NCBI RefSeq assembly: GCF_008033115.1
Contig: NZ_CP041203.1
Coordinates: 868,001-932,000 of the forward strand
Direction: 5' to 3'
From: Cellulomonas sp. Y8
GTDB lineage: Bacteria; Actinomycetota; Actinomycetes; Actinomycetales; Cellulomonadaceae
Length of the DNA: 64,000 nt
The notes below the pieces were generated by a model. It was not told where the DNA came from. It was given only the letters and a program-made list of their open reading frames with translations, and made no database searches. Shown in pieces: positions 26,293-34,231 of the stretch. The position numbers were made by a program, and so were the translations under genes. Positions within the stretch are counted from its first letter, which is position 1. Each line of letters opens with the position of its first letter.

Positions 26293-26808
26293 TCAGGCGC
26301 TGGCGGCCTCCCGCGGGGCGAGCGCCCGCAGCTGCCCGGCGATGTCCCGGGCCCAGGCCCGGACCGCGTCGAAGTCCCGGTGGTCGCCCTCCTTGGCGCG
26401 GGCGCCCGCGATGATCGCCCGCTCCGCGAACGCGAGCTCGCTGCGCAGCAGCCGCCCGGCGAACGCCCGGTGCCCGACCGCCCCGACGTCCTGCATGAGC
26501 GCGAGCAGCTCGTGCGGGCTGTTCGCGCGCGCCGCGGGCTGCGTGGCGAGGCCGGACGAGAACACCCAGACCTGCCGCCGCCGCAGCTCGCCCGCGAGCC
26601 GCGCGGCCAGGTCGCGCGCCGACGGCATCCAGTGCGCCGTGTACACCGCCGAGCCGAGCACGACCGCGTCGTACCCGTCGAGGTCGGCCACGTCCTCCGG
26701 CGCGACCTCGTCGACCACGTGCCCGTCGGCCCGCAGCACGTCCGCGACGGCCGAGCCGATCTCCGCGGTGGCACCGTGGCGCGAGGCCACCGTCACCAGG
26801 ACGTTCAT
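26293..26808 (-). CDS. Flavodoxin-domain protein (HemG-like)
   Basis: 171 aa, soluble. It begins with a flavodoxin FMN-binding loop (MNVLVTVASRHGATAEIGSAV), and the second motif VVLGSAVYTAHWMPSAR resembles menaquinone-dependent protoporphyrinogen dehydrogenase HemG. In actinobacteria these small proteins are usually of unknown electron-transfer role; a haem function is unlikely given the coproporphyrin route at 17766-19702. ATG 26808 has GGAG upstream. Confidence 0.8.
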   Translation of the reverse strand: MNVLVTVASRHGATAEIGSAVADVLRADGHVVDEVAPEDVADLDGYDAVVLGSAVYTAHWMPSARDLAARLAGELRRRQVWVFSSGLATQPAARANSPHELLALMQDVGAVGHRAFAGRLLRSELAFAERAIIAGARAKEGDHRDFDAVRAWARDIAGQLRALAPREAASA

Positions 26809-26956
26809 CGCTCTGCCCTCCAGCGGCTGGGTCGCGGCGGTCGCGTCCGACCCCCTCCCGGCCCGGACCCGCCGACATCCATGGTCCGTCGCGGACCAGG
26901 CCCCGTCGTGGGCCGGAGGTCCCCCCGTGCGCCGGCCCATGGCCTGCCGGGCGGCG

Positions 26957-27499
26957 TCACGGCGCGCCCGCGTCCGCGTCGTGACCTGCTGCGCCGTCGC
27001 CGCGGTCGAGGTCCGGGATGGCCGGCTGGCCCGCCCGCAGCGCGCCGGCCACGTCCGTGAGCGCCGCGAGCTGCTCCGGGTCCAGGGCCCCGCCGACGTA
27101 GTGCGCGATGGCCTGGACGTGCCGCCGGCCGACGTCCTTCTGCAGCGCCGCTCCCGCGGCGGTGAGCCCGACCACGACGCCGCGACCGTCGCCGGCCGCC
27201 GGGGCGCGCCGCACCCAGCCGGCCTCCTCGAGGCGCTCGACCATCCGGCTCAGGCTCGGCTGGCTGAGCAGGCTCGACTCCCCCAGGTCGCGCAGCCGCA
27301 GGCCCCCCGGCGCGCGGGACAGCGTGAACAGCACGTCGTACTCCCGCAGCGTGATGCGGTCCCAGATCGGGTCGCGCTGCAGCCGGCGCATGATCGCGAC
27401 CTGCGCGCGGAACAGCTCCTCCCAGGCGACCGCCGCGGCCCGCACGTCCACCGCCCCGGCCGCGGGCCCCGGGGCCATCGCCGTGTCCTGCACCGTCAT
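26957..27499 (-). CDS. MarR-family transcriptional regulator
   Basis: 180 aa from ATG 27499, which has GGAG 5 bases upstream. An in-frame ATG at 27532 would add 11 residues but overlaps a palindrome. The winged helix is clear: ITLREYDVLFTLSRAPGGLRLRDLGESSLLSQPSLSRMVERLEEAGWVRR, followed by the wing GDGRGVVVGLT. The C-terminal tail is acidic and disordered. Ligand and targets are unknown; the flavodoxin gene downstream on the same strand is a candidate target. Confidence 0.85.
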   Translation of the reverse strand: MTVQDTAMAPGPAAGAVDVRAAAVAWEELFRAQVAIMRRLQRDPIWDRITLREYDVLFTLSRAPGGLRLRDLGESSLLSQPSLSRMVERLEEAGWVRRAPAAGDGRGVVVGLTAAGAALQKDVGRRHVQAIAHYVGGALDPEQLAALTDVAGALRAGQPAIPDLDRGDGAAGHDADAGAP

Positions 27500-27520
27500 C
27501 GCCGCTCCGTCCGCCGGTCC

Positions 27521-27532
27521 ATGCGTTCGCAT
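27521..27532. promoter_or_regulatory. Candidate MarR autoregulatory site
   Basis: ATGCG/CGCAT arms around TT form a short palindrome 21 bases upstream of the chosen MarR start. A TAGATG -10-like hexamer (minus strand, 27530-27535) overlaps it. Short, so weak evidence. Confidence 0.3.
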
Positions 27533-27605
27533 CTACCTCACCCAACCCCGGCGGTCCCGGCGGTGTTCCCGCGGCGGCACCCGGCGGCGCGGCTAGTCTG
27601 GCCCG

Positions 27606-28169
27606 ATGCAGAACGACGGCGTCCGCTCGACGTACGTGCTGGTCGACGGCGAGAACATCGACGCGACCCTCGGCTCCTCGATCTTCAACGGCCGGCCCAC
27701 CCCGGAGCAGCGGCCCCGCTGGGAGCGCGTGCTGGAGTTCGCGCACCGCACCTGGGGCCAGCAGCCGCGCGGCCTGTTCTTCCTCAACGCCACCAGCGGC
27801 ACGCTGCCCATGTCGTTCGTGCAGGCGCTGCTCGCGATCGGGTACCAGCCGATCCCGCTGGCCGGCGAGGGCAAGGTCGTCGACATCGGCATCAAGCGCA
27901 CGCTGGAGGCGCTGGCCGACCGGCAGGGCGACGTCCTGCTCGCCTCGCACGACGGCGACTTCGCCCCCGAGATCGAGGCGCTGCTCGGCGGCGACCGCCG
28001 CGTCGGGCTGCTCGCGTTCCGCGAGTTCACCAGCACCGCGCTCAGCCACCTCGCCGACCGCGGGCTCCAGGCGTTCGACCTGGAGACCGACGTCAAGGCC
28101 TTCAACGTCACCCTGCCGCGGCTGCGGATCATCCCGCTCGACGAGTTCGACCCGCTGCGCTACCTCTGA
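27606..28169 (+). CDS. NYN-domain (PIN-like) putative ribonuclease
   Basis: 187 aa. The NYN fold is shown by an N-terminal VLVDGENID, a central KVVDIGIKRTLEAL and a C-terminal LLASHDGDFAPEIEALL, which together supply the acidic metal-binding residues of PIN-like nucleases. RNA cleavage is the known role of several NYN proteins; the target here is unknown. ATG 27606 stands 6 bases after TAGTCT with no ribosome site, so the mRNA is probably leaderless. Confidence 0.85.
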   Translation: MQNDGVRSTYVLVDGENIDATLGSSIFNGRPTPEQRPRWERVLEFAHRTWGQQPRGLFFLNATSGTLPMSFVQALLAIGYQPIPLAGEGKVVDIGIKRTLEALADRQGDVLLASHDGDFAPEIEALLGGDRRVGLLAFREFTSTALSHLADRGLQAFDLETDVKAFNVTLPRLRIIPLDEFDPLRYL

Positions 28170-28195
28170 CGCCTCCGGGCGGGCAGAGTGGGGCC

Positions 28196-28774
28196 ATGGC
28201 GATCGCGGAGCCCGACCCCGTCCCGCCCGGCGAGCGGGTGCTCGTGCTGCTGCGCGCCGTGAACGTCGGCGGCACGTCCGCGCTGCCCATGGCCGACCTG
28301 CGCGCCGCGGCGGCCGACCTCGGGCACGGCGACGTCTCGACGCACCTGACCACCGGCAACCTGCTGCTGGTGCCCGCCGCGGGCTCCCCCGGCGACGCCG
28401 CGGGGCTGGCCGCGGCCCTGACGACCGGCCTGCGCGAGCGGCTCGGACGCCCGCTCGCGCTCACCGTCCGGACCCGGGCGCAGGTCGACGACCTGGTGGC
28501 GGCCAACCCGTACCCCGGACCTGCGGCGAGCGACCCGTCCCACCTCGTCGTGGTGTTCCTCGACGGCCCGGCGCAGGCCGACGGCCGGATGGACCTGTCC
28601 TCCTACGGCCGCGAGCGCGGGACCTGGCGGGGCAGCGCGGGGTACGTGCACTACCCGGACGGCATCGGCCGGTCCAAGGTCACCGCCGGGGTGCTCGACC
28701 GGATGTCCGGGCGGACCGGGACCGCCCGGAACTGGCGCACGGTGCTGGCGCTGCAGGAGAAGCTCGCCGCCTGA
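28196..28774 (+). CDS. DUF1697 protein
   Basis: 192 aa. DUF1697 is recognised by RVLVLLRAVNVGGTSALPMADLRAAAADLG, THLTTGNLLLV and the C-terminal GRTGTARNWRTVLAL. The family has no established function. Start ATG 28196 lies 6 bases after CAGAGT, again consistent with leaderless translation. It follows the NYN gene by 26 bases. Confidence 0.82.
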   Translation: MAIAEPDPVPPGERVLVLLRAVNVGGTSALPMADLRAAAADLGHGDVSTHLTTGNLLLVPAAGSPGDAAGLAAALTTGLRERLGRPLALTVRTRAQVDDLVAANPYPGPAASDPSHLVVVFLDGPAQADGRMDLSSYGRERGTWRGSAGYVHYPDGIGRSKVTAGVLDRMSGRTGTARNWRTVLALQEKLAA

Positions 28775-28812
28775 GACCGCGGCGCGCGGGCGGCCTCGCT
28801 ACCGTGGGCCGC

Positions 28813-29259
28813 ATGACGACCCTGTTCACCCGCATCATCGACGGCGAGATCCCCGGCCGGTTCGTCTGGGCCGACGACCGCGCGGTGGCGTTCGGCACGA
28901 TCGCCCCGATCACGGACGGCCACGTGCTCGTGGTGCCCCGCGCCGAGGTGGCGTCGTTCACCGAGGCCGACGACGACCTGCTCGCGCACCTGACGGTCGT
29001 CGCCAAGGCGATCGGTCGGGCGCAGCAGGCCGCGTGGGACGCGCCGCGCGCCGCGCTGCTGGTCGCCGGGTTCGAGGTGCCGCACCTGCACCTGCACGTC
29101 CTGCCGGCGTGGGGCGAGGGCGAGCTGAGCTTCGCGAACGCCCGCCAGGACGTCCCCGCCGAGCAGCTCGACGCGGCGGCCGAGCGCCTCCGCGACGTCC
29201 TGCGCGCCGCGGGCGAGGGCTCCCGCGTCCCGGCCCGCCTGGACTCCCCGGCCCTCTGA
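28813..29259 (+). CDS. HIT-family hydrolase
   Basis: 148 aa. The histidine triad is HLHLHV near residue 95, with the N-terminal TLFTRIIDGEIPGRFVWADDRAVAF typical of HIT/Hint-like nucleotide hydrolases. The expected reaction is hydrolysis of dinucleotide polyphosphates or AMP conjugates. A C-terminal tail of about 40 residues is Ala/Arg-rich. ATG 28813 follows TACCGT by 7 bases; an upstream in-frame GTG at 28804 is less likely. Converges with the SDR gene. Confidence 0.88.
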   Translation: MTTLFTRIIDGEIPGRFVWADDRAVAFGTIAPITDGHVLVVPRAEVASFTEADDDLLAHLTVVAKAIGRAQQAAWDAPRAALLVAGFEVPHLHLHVLPAWGEGELSFANARQDVPAEQLDAAAERLRDVLRAAGEGSRVPARLDSPAL

Positions 29260-29279
29260 CCCCCGGGCGTGCGGCTGCG

Positions 29280-30128
29280 TCAGGCGACCGGGTCGTCCTC
29301 GCCGTAGGGGGCCAGGCGGAGCGTCCGGGCGTCGGCCGCCACGATCCGGTCCGCCAGCGCGGCCAGGCTCTCCGGGGTGTCCGTGCCCGCGCGCACGAAC
29401 CGGCCGTGCAGCGCGTCCAGCCGCCCGGACCCGAAGGCGTCCACCAGCTCGACCGTCGCCTCGACCGGCGTCCACTCGGTGCGGTCGTCGTGCAGCGGCA
29501 TCGCCTGGGTCATGTCGGTGACGACCACGCCCGGCGCGACGTCGAGCACCGTGACGCCCCGGCCGGCGTACTGCGCGTCGAGCATCGTGGTGAGCCGCGC
29601 GAGCGCGCCCTTGCTGATGCCGTAGCCCGTGTAGACGCCCGACGGCCGGTGCCCCGAGCCGGAGTTGATGTTCACCAGGTGCCCGGAGCCGCGTGCCAGC
29701 ATGCCCGGCAGCACCGCGTGCGCGAGCAGCAGGGGGCCGCGCACGTTCGTCTCGATCACGCGCCACACGTCCTCGACGTCGTCGGCGACCAGGTCGACCT
29801 CGGCCCGCTCGATGACCCCGGCGTTGTTGACGAGCAGGCCCAGCCCGCCGAGGTCCGCGAACGCCTCCTCGACCCGCGCGACCGCCGCGGCGACGGCGTC
29901 GCGGTCCACCACGTCGACGGTCTCGACCACGACCCGGGCGCCGGGGCGGGTGGCCCGGGCCTCCTCGGCGACGGCGTCGAGGTGGGCGCGGGTGCGGCCG
30001 GCGAGCGCGACGTCCCACCCGGCGCGGACCAGGCCGAGCGCGAGGCCGCGGCCGATGCCCCGGCCTGCGCCGGTGACGAGGGCGGTGCGCGGGGCGGGGG
30101 CGGACGGGGCGGCGTCGGAGGTCGTCAT
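29280..30128 (-). CDS. Short-chain dehydrogenase/reductase
   Basis: 282 aa, classical SDR. The NAD(P) site is TGAGRGIG near residue 20, the NNAG motif near 110, catalytic Ser in NINSGSGH, and the YGISK motif. Arg in AGRTRAHLD after the second strand suggests NADP preference. Substrate unknown. ATG 30128 begins the conserved region after a short disordered N-terminus. It stands alone between the convergent HIT gene and divergent nhaA. Confidence 0.88.
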   Translation of the reverse strand: MTTSDAAPSAPAPRTALVTGAGRGIGRGLALGLVRAGWDVALAGRTRAHLDAVAEEARATRPGARVVVETVDVVDRDAVAAAVARVEEAFADLGGLGLLVNNAGVIERAEVDLVADDVEDVWRVIETNVRGPLLLAHAVLPGMLARGSGHLVNINSGSGHRPSGVYTGYGISKGALARLTTMLDAQYAGRGVTVLDVAPGVVVTDMTQAMPLHDDRTEWTPVEATVELVDAFGSGRLDALHGRFVRAGTDTPESLAALADRIVAADARTLRLAPYGEDDPVA

Positions 30129-30319
30129 GCCCCCATCGTCGCCCATCGGCGCCGCGCCGCCGCCCCGTCGCCGCCCGTCACCGACCCGGTCCCGCCCTCC
30201 TTCTCCCGCCGGACGACCCCGGGTCGGCATACTGGCGCTGCCCACCGCGTTGTCCGACGTCGGGGCCGGGTCCGGCCCCGGAGTCAGCCGCCCGTCAACG
30301 ACCGCGAGGGGAGCCGCCC

Positions 30320-31705
30320 GTGGCCACGGACGCCGCAGAGCCCACCCGTGCCGTTCCCGGCCCGCCGCTGCGGGTCCGCCTGCCCTCCGTCAGCCCCTCG
30401 GTGCGCGACTTCCTCGCGACCGAGGCCGGCAGCGCCGTCTTCCTGCTCGGGGCGACCGTGCTCGCGCTGGTGTGGGCGAACTCGCCGCTCTCGGACGCGT
30501 ACGACGCGCTGTGGTCGACGTCGGCCGGCTTCCACCTGGGCTCGTTCGGGATCGACCTGAGCCTGCACCACTGGGTGAACGACGCCGCGATGGCGGTGTT
30601 CTTCTGCGTGGTCGGCCTCGAGATCAACCGGGAGATCACCAGCGGCGAGCTGCGGGACCGCCGGACCGTCGCGGTGCCGGCGCTCGGCGCGCTGGGCGGC
30701 CTGGCGATCCCGGCCGTCATCTACCTGCTGTTCAACGCGGGCACCGAGGCCGCGCACGGCTGGGGCGTCGTCATGTCGACCGACACGGCGTTCCTGGTCG
30801 GCATCCTCGCGCTGTTCGGCCCGGCCTGCCCGGACCGGCTGCGGCTGTTCCTGCTGACGCTGGCGATCGTCGACGACATCGGCGCGATCACGGTGATGGC
30901 GGTGTTCTACAACGACGGCGTCGACGTCGCGGCGCTCGCCGTCGCCGGGGTGCTGGTGCTGGGGCTGCTCGTCCTGCGGTGGCTCGGCGTCTGGCGGCTG
31001 ACGCCGTACGCGCTCATCGGCGTCGCCCTGTGGTTCGCGGTGAACGCCTCGGGCGTGCACGCGACGCTCGCGGGCGTGCTGGTCGGTCTGCTGCTGCCGT
31101 CGCGGCCGATGGCGCGGGACCACGTCGAGCAGGTGCCCCGCTGGACCGACGGGCTGGTCGCCGAGCCGACCGCGGACCGGGAGCACCTGGCCGAGCTCGC
31201 GGCGCGCGCCACGGTGCCCGCCGGCGAGCGCCTGCAGCGGCTGCTGCACCCCTGGTCGGCGTTCGTGATCGTGCCGGTGTTCGGCCTGGCGAACGCGGGC
31301 GTGCGGCTCGACCCGGAGGCGTTGCGCGCGGCCGCGACGTCGAGCGTGACGATCGGCGTGGCGGTGGCGCTGGTGGCCGGCAACACGATCGGCATCACCG
31401 GGGCCGCGACGCTCGCCATCCGCACCGGGCTCGGGCGGCTGCCCGGGCGGGTGCGGTGGGGCCACCTGCTCGGCGGCGCGGTGCTCGCCGGGATCGGGTT
31501 CACGATCTCGCTGTTCATCGCCGAGCTGGCGTTCGAGGGCGAGCTCGTCGAGCAGGCGAAGATCGGCATCCTCGCGGGCTCGCTCATCGCGGCGGTGCTC
31601 GGCACGGTGCTGCTCCGGGTCCTCGGCGACCGGCTGCCGCTGTGCTCGCCGGGCGACGAGCTGCCCGCCGGGCTGCCGCCGCGACCCTGGGTCGCCGGCT
31701 CCTGA
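30320..31705 (+). CDS. nhaA: Na+/H+ antiporter NhaA
   Basis: 461 aa with about 11-12 membrane helices. It exchanges protons for sodium to control pH and salt. The sodium-binding aspartate pair lies in LTLAIVDDIGAITVMA; other NhaA signatures are HHWVNDAAMAVFFCVVGLEINREI and the C-terminal GIGFTISLFIAELAF. A loop of about 50 residues between helices is longer than in E. coli NhaA. GTG 30320 has GAGGGGAG upstream. A very strong terminator follows. Confidence 0.93.
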   Translation: MATDAAEPTRAVPGPPLRVRLPSVSPSVRDFLATEAGSAVFLLGATVLALVWANSPLSDAYDALWSTSAGFHLGSFGIDLSLHHWVNDAAMAVFFCVVGLEINREITSGELRDRRTVAVPALGALGGLAIPAVIYLLFNAGTEAAHGWGVVMSTDTAFLVGILALFGPACPDRLRLFLLTLAIVDDIGAITVMAVFYNDGVDVAALAVAGVLVLGLLVLRWLGVWRLTPYALIGVALWFAVNASGVHATLAGVLVGLLLPSRPMARDHVEQVPRWTDGLVAEPTADREHLAELAARATVPAGERLQRLLHPWSAFVIVPVFGLANAGVRLDPEALRAAATSSVTIGVAVALVAGNTIGITGAATLAIRTGLGRLPGRVRWGHLLGGAVLAGIGFTISLFIAELAFEGELVEQAKIGILAGSLIAAVLGTVLLRVLGDRLPLCSPGDELPAGLPPRPWVAGS

Positions 31706-31706
31706 T

Positions 31707-31768
31707 CCCCACCCTCTTCTCGCGTCGACCCCCGATCGATCGGGGGTCGACGCGAGGAACGGGTGGGG
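31707..31768. terminator. Bidirectional terminator, 38-base perfect palindrome with outer stem
   Basis: 31719-31756 is a perfect palindrome (two 19-base arms meeting at CGATCG), and outer bases 31707-31714 pair with 31761-31768 (CCCCACCC/GGGTGGGG). It starts two bases after the nhaA stop, between convergent nhaA and the DsbA-like gene. Confidence 0.85.
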
Positions 31769-31786
31769 TTCCGCGGGTGCGCGGCC

Positions 31787-32296
31787 TCAGCGCGCCGGCG
31801 CCGCCGCCGCGACCGCCGCGCGCAGCGCGGGCAGCTCGACCGGGCCCCGGTACCGCTCCCCCTGGACCAGGAGCGTGGGCGTCCCCCGCACCCCGAGCTC
31901 GAGACCGCCGACGTAGTCCGCCTCGACCAGGTCGGCGTACGGCTGGGCGCCCTCGCCCGCGACGGTCGCCGGGTCGAGGCCGAGGCGCGCGCCCGCGGCC
32001 CGGAGGTCGGGCTCGGCCAGCCGGTCCTGCTGCGCGAACAGCAGCCGCTGCATCTCCCAGAACAGCCCCTGCTCCGCGGCGGCCTCGGCCGCGAGCGCCG
32101 CGATCAGCGCGTGCGGGTGCACCTGGAACAGCGGGAAGTGCCGCCAGACGAGCCGCACCCCGCCGTCGGACTCCTCGACCAGCTGCCGGAGCACCGGCTC
32201 GGCGTCCCGGCAGTACGGGCACTCGAGGTCGCCGTACTCGGTGATCGTGACGGGCGCGGCGGGGTCGCCGAGGACGAGCCGGGGGGCGTCGGACAT
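31787..32296 (-). CDS. DsbA-like thioredoxin-fold protein
   Basis: 169 aa. The redox motif CPYC is near residue 26 (YGDLECPYCRDAEPVL), and the cis-proline motif GVRGTPTLLV confirms the fold. No signal peptide is visible, so it may act in the cytoplasm. It converges with nhaA; related thioredoxin domains are, to my knowledge, fused to the C-terminus of NhaA in some actinobacteria, so a role with the antiporter is possible. Substrates unknown. Confidence 0.88.
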   Translation of the reverse strand: MSDAPRLVLGDPAAPVTITEYGDLECPYCRDAEPVLRQLVEESDGGVRLVWRHFPLFQVHPHALIAALAAEAAAEQGLFWEMQRLLFAQQDRLAEPDLRAAGARLGLDPATVAGEGAQPYADLVEADYVGGLELGVRGTPTLLVQGERYRGPVELPALRAAVAAAAPAR

Positions 32297-32339
32297 GCCA
32301 CCAGCATGCCCGACGTCTGCCGCCGACCTGGCGGGCGCC

Positions 32340-33371
32340 TCAGCGCGGCCGCATCGGCGGGCTCGCCGTCCCCGCCCCGCGCGCGATCCCCGCGACCAGC
32401 TGCCGCATCGCCTGCACCCCGGTGTACCGCGGGTGGAACCCGAGCTGCCGCTCGGCGCGGGTCGTGTCGAGGACCGGCGCCGACGCCCCCATGTCGAACC
32501 AGCCGGGCCCGACCGGCGCGAGCCGCGCGTGCCACGCCAGCTGCAGCGCGGTGCGCACCGGGGCGTGCGGCACCTCCCGCCACCGGCCCCGCGACACGAC
32601 GTCGGCCACGTCGGCGGCCCGGATGATCCCCGGCCCGGCCACGTTGTACGGCCCGCGCGCCTGCCGGACGACCGCCTCGCGGTACGCGTCGGCGAGGTCG
32701 TCGGCGTGCACCGCCTGCAGCCGGAACCCCGCGGGCCACGGCAGCACCGGCAGCCGGTTGTCGAGGAGCCCCGCCGGCACGAACGGCCCGAGGAAGTACC
32801 GCGTGATCTCGTGCCCCGCGGCGTGCTGGAAGACCAGCGCCGGGCGCAGCCGCGCGATCGTCAGGGTCGGGTACCGCAGCTCGGCCTCGTCCAGCAGCCG
32901 CTCGACCGCGACCTTGTCGACGCTGTAGTCGGACGACCGGATCCCGCCGGTGTCCCACTCCTCGTCCCGGGGCTCGTCGGAGTACGACGGGCTGTACGCC
33001 CCGACCGACGACGCGACGACCAGGTGCGGCACGCTCGCGTCGACCACCGCGCCGAGCACGCGGCGCATCCCGTCGACGTTGACCCGCCGGAGCTGGTCGC
33101 GGTCGTGGCTCGGCTGGATCAGCCACGCGAGGTTGACGACCGCGTCGGCGCCGGCGAACACGCGGCGCAGCCGCTCGACGACCGGGCCGTCCGGGCCGGG
33201 CGCGCCGATGTCGACGGCGTGCCAGTCGGTGGTGTCGTACGGCGGCGGGGGCGTCCGGCGCGGCGTGCGCCGGGCCACGCCGACCAGGGCCGTCACGGTC
33301 GGGTCGTCGCGCAGCCGGCGCAGCACGGCGGTGCCGACGTTGCCGCTGGCGCCGATGACGACGACCTTCAC
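32340..33371 (-). CDS. NAD-dependent epimerase/dehydratase family protein
   Basis: 343 aa from GTG 33371, which overlaps the upstream TGA. An extended SDR with GASGNVGTAVLRRL at the N-terminus, a VVASSVGAYSPS motif and DYSVDKVAVE, which supplies the YxxxK pair. The C-terminal half has the family's AGPGIIRAADVADV and LGFHPRYTGVQAM. The substrate, likely a nucleotide sugar or similar, is not determined. Third gene of a cluster whose members overlap by four bases. Confidence 0.85.
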   Translation of the reverse strand: MKVVVIGASGNVGTAVLRRLRDDPTVTALVGVARRTPRRTPPPPYDTTDWHAVDIGAPGPDGPVVERLRRVFAGADAVVNLAWLIQPSHDRDQLRRVNVDGMRRVLGAVVDASVPHLVVASSVGAYSPSYSDEPRDEEWDTGGIRSSDYSVDKVAVERLLDEAELRYPTLTIARLRPALVFQHAAGHEITRYFLGPFVPAGLLDNRLPVLPWPAGFRLQAVHADDLADAYREAVVRQARGPYNVAGPGIIRAADVADVVSRGRWREVPHAPVRTALQLAWHARLAPVGPGWFDMGASAPVLDTTRAERQLGFHPRYTGVQAMRQLVAGIARGAGTASPPMRPR

Positions 33372-33898
33372 CGCGCCTCCCCGGTCCCGGCCGGCTCGCC
33401 CGGCTCGCCGTCCTCCGCGAACGCCTGCTCGCGGGCGACCTGCCCGAGCCGGGTCAGCGTCGCGATCTGCTCGTCGGCCTGGTCCAGCAGCCGCTGCAGC
33501 TGCGCCGGGTCGAGCCCCAGGTCGTCGGCCCAGATGTGCAGCGTCTCCCACAGGCCGCGCTTGGCGACGACGGCGCCGCGCATCAGGTCGAGCTCCAGCA
33601 CGGCGGTCAGCGGGGACTGGTCGGTCAGCCGCCCGTTGGGCTTCAGCCGCCCCGCGCGCTCGACGACCGCCAGGCCGACGCGCTTGACCACCGACGGCCG
33701 CACGTCGAGCCGGTAGGAGGTGTCGCGCAGCCACTCGCGCTCGTCGGTGACCTCCTGCGCGATCCGGGCGAGCGCCGGCCCCAGCGGGGTGTCCGCGTAG
33801 GCCTCCGCCATGCGGCCGAACCGCGCGCTGCCGCCCTCCGCCCCGGCGAGGTGGTCGCCGAGGTAGGAGTCGAGCAGCGTGCGGTCGAGCCGCCTCAC
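33368..33898 (-). CDS. Conserved hypothetical helical protein
   Basis: 176 aa from GTG 33898, overlapping the stop of the small acidic gene upstream. Composition and periodicity suggest an all-helical soluble protein, perhaps a four-helix bundle (DSYLGDHLAGAEGG; ARIAQEVTDEREWLR; LLDQADEQIATLTRL). I do not recognise the family. Overlaps on both sides tie it to the 64-aa protein and the epimerase. Confidence 0.7.
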   Translation of the reverse strand: MRRLDRTLLDSYLGDHLAGAEGGSARFGRMAEAYADTPLGPALARIAQEVTDEREWLRDTSYRLDVRPSVVKRVGLAVVERAGRLKPNGRLTDQSPLTAVLELDLMRGAVVAKRGLWETLHIWADDLGLDPAQLQRLLDQADEQIATLTRLGQVAREQAFAEDGEPGEPAGTGEAR

Positions 33899-34089
33899 GG
33901 GGTCCCGGCGCCGCCGCCGTCCGCGCCGTCGGTGCGCGGGTTCAGGTTGTCCGGGTCCGCGTCGGGGTCGGCGCCGCCCTCGTCACCGCCGGAGGCCTGC
34001 GTCCCGGTGCGCGGGTTGAGCATCTCCGGGTCGGTGTCGGGGTCCTCGGCGGGGTCGTAGCCGCTCTGCGTGGTGTCGTCGGTGCTCAT
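33895..34089 (-). CDS. Small acidic protein with a duplicated DPDxDPxxLNPRT motif
   Basis: 64 aa. The sequence is very acidic and Gly-rich and contains two copies of one motif: DPDTDPEMLNPRTG and DPDADPDNLNPRTD, separated by a Gly/Glu linker. No membrane segment or signal. The ATG at 34089 is chosen because upstream codons are low-complexity and basic. Its TGA overlaps the GTG of the next gene. Function unknown; the motif could bind metal or a partner protein. Confidence 0.65.
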   Translation of the reverse strand: MSTDDTTQSGYDPAEDPDTDPEMLNPRTGTQASGGDEGGADPDADPDNLNPRTDGADGGGAGTP

Positions 34090-34231
34090 GGGCCCACGCT
34101 GGCACCAGGCCCCGGACCTCGCACCCCGAACGGCCACCGCAGCCCGGAGGGACCGCCGGGACGATCGTCCCTGGTGCCCGGTGCGTGGATCTGGTGCACC
34201 GAGCACCGCGTGCGCTGGTTACCATCGAGTC

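Noticed and set aside
26293..26808. HemG protoporphyrinogen oxidase role for the flavodoxin-like gene
   Set aside because: The window encodes the coproporphyrin-dependent HemH-HemQ route, which does not use HemG, and the gene is not near haem genes.
27532..27532. ATG 27532 as the start of the MarR gene
   Set aside because: It lies in a palindrome and a -10-like sequence with no ribosome site; ATG 27499 has GGAG at good spacing. Not excluded.
31719..31756. The perfect 38-base palindrome after nhaA as a mobile element or operator
   Set aside because: It sits exactly between convergent stop codons with an outer C/G stem, which is best explained as a bidirectional terminator.
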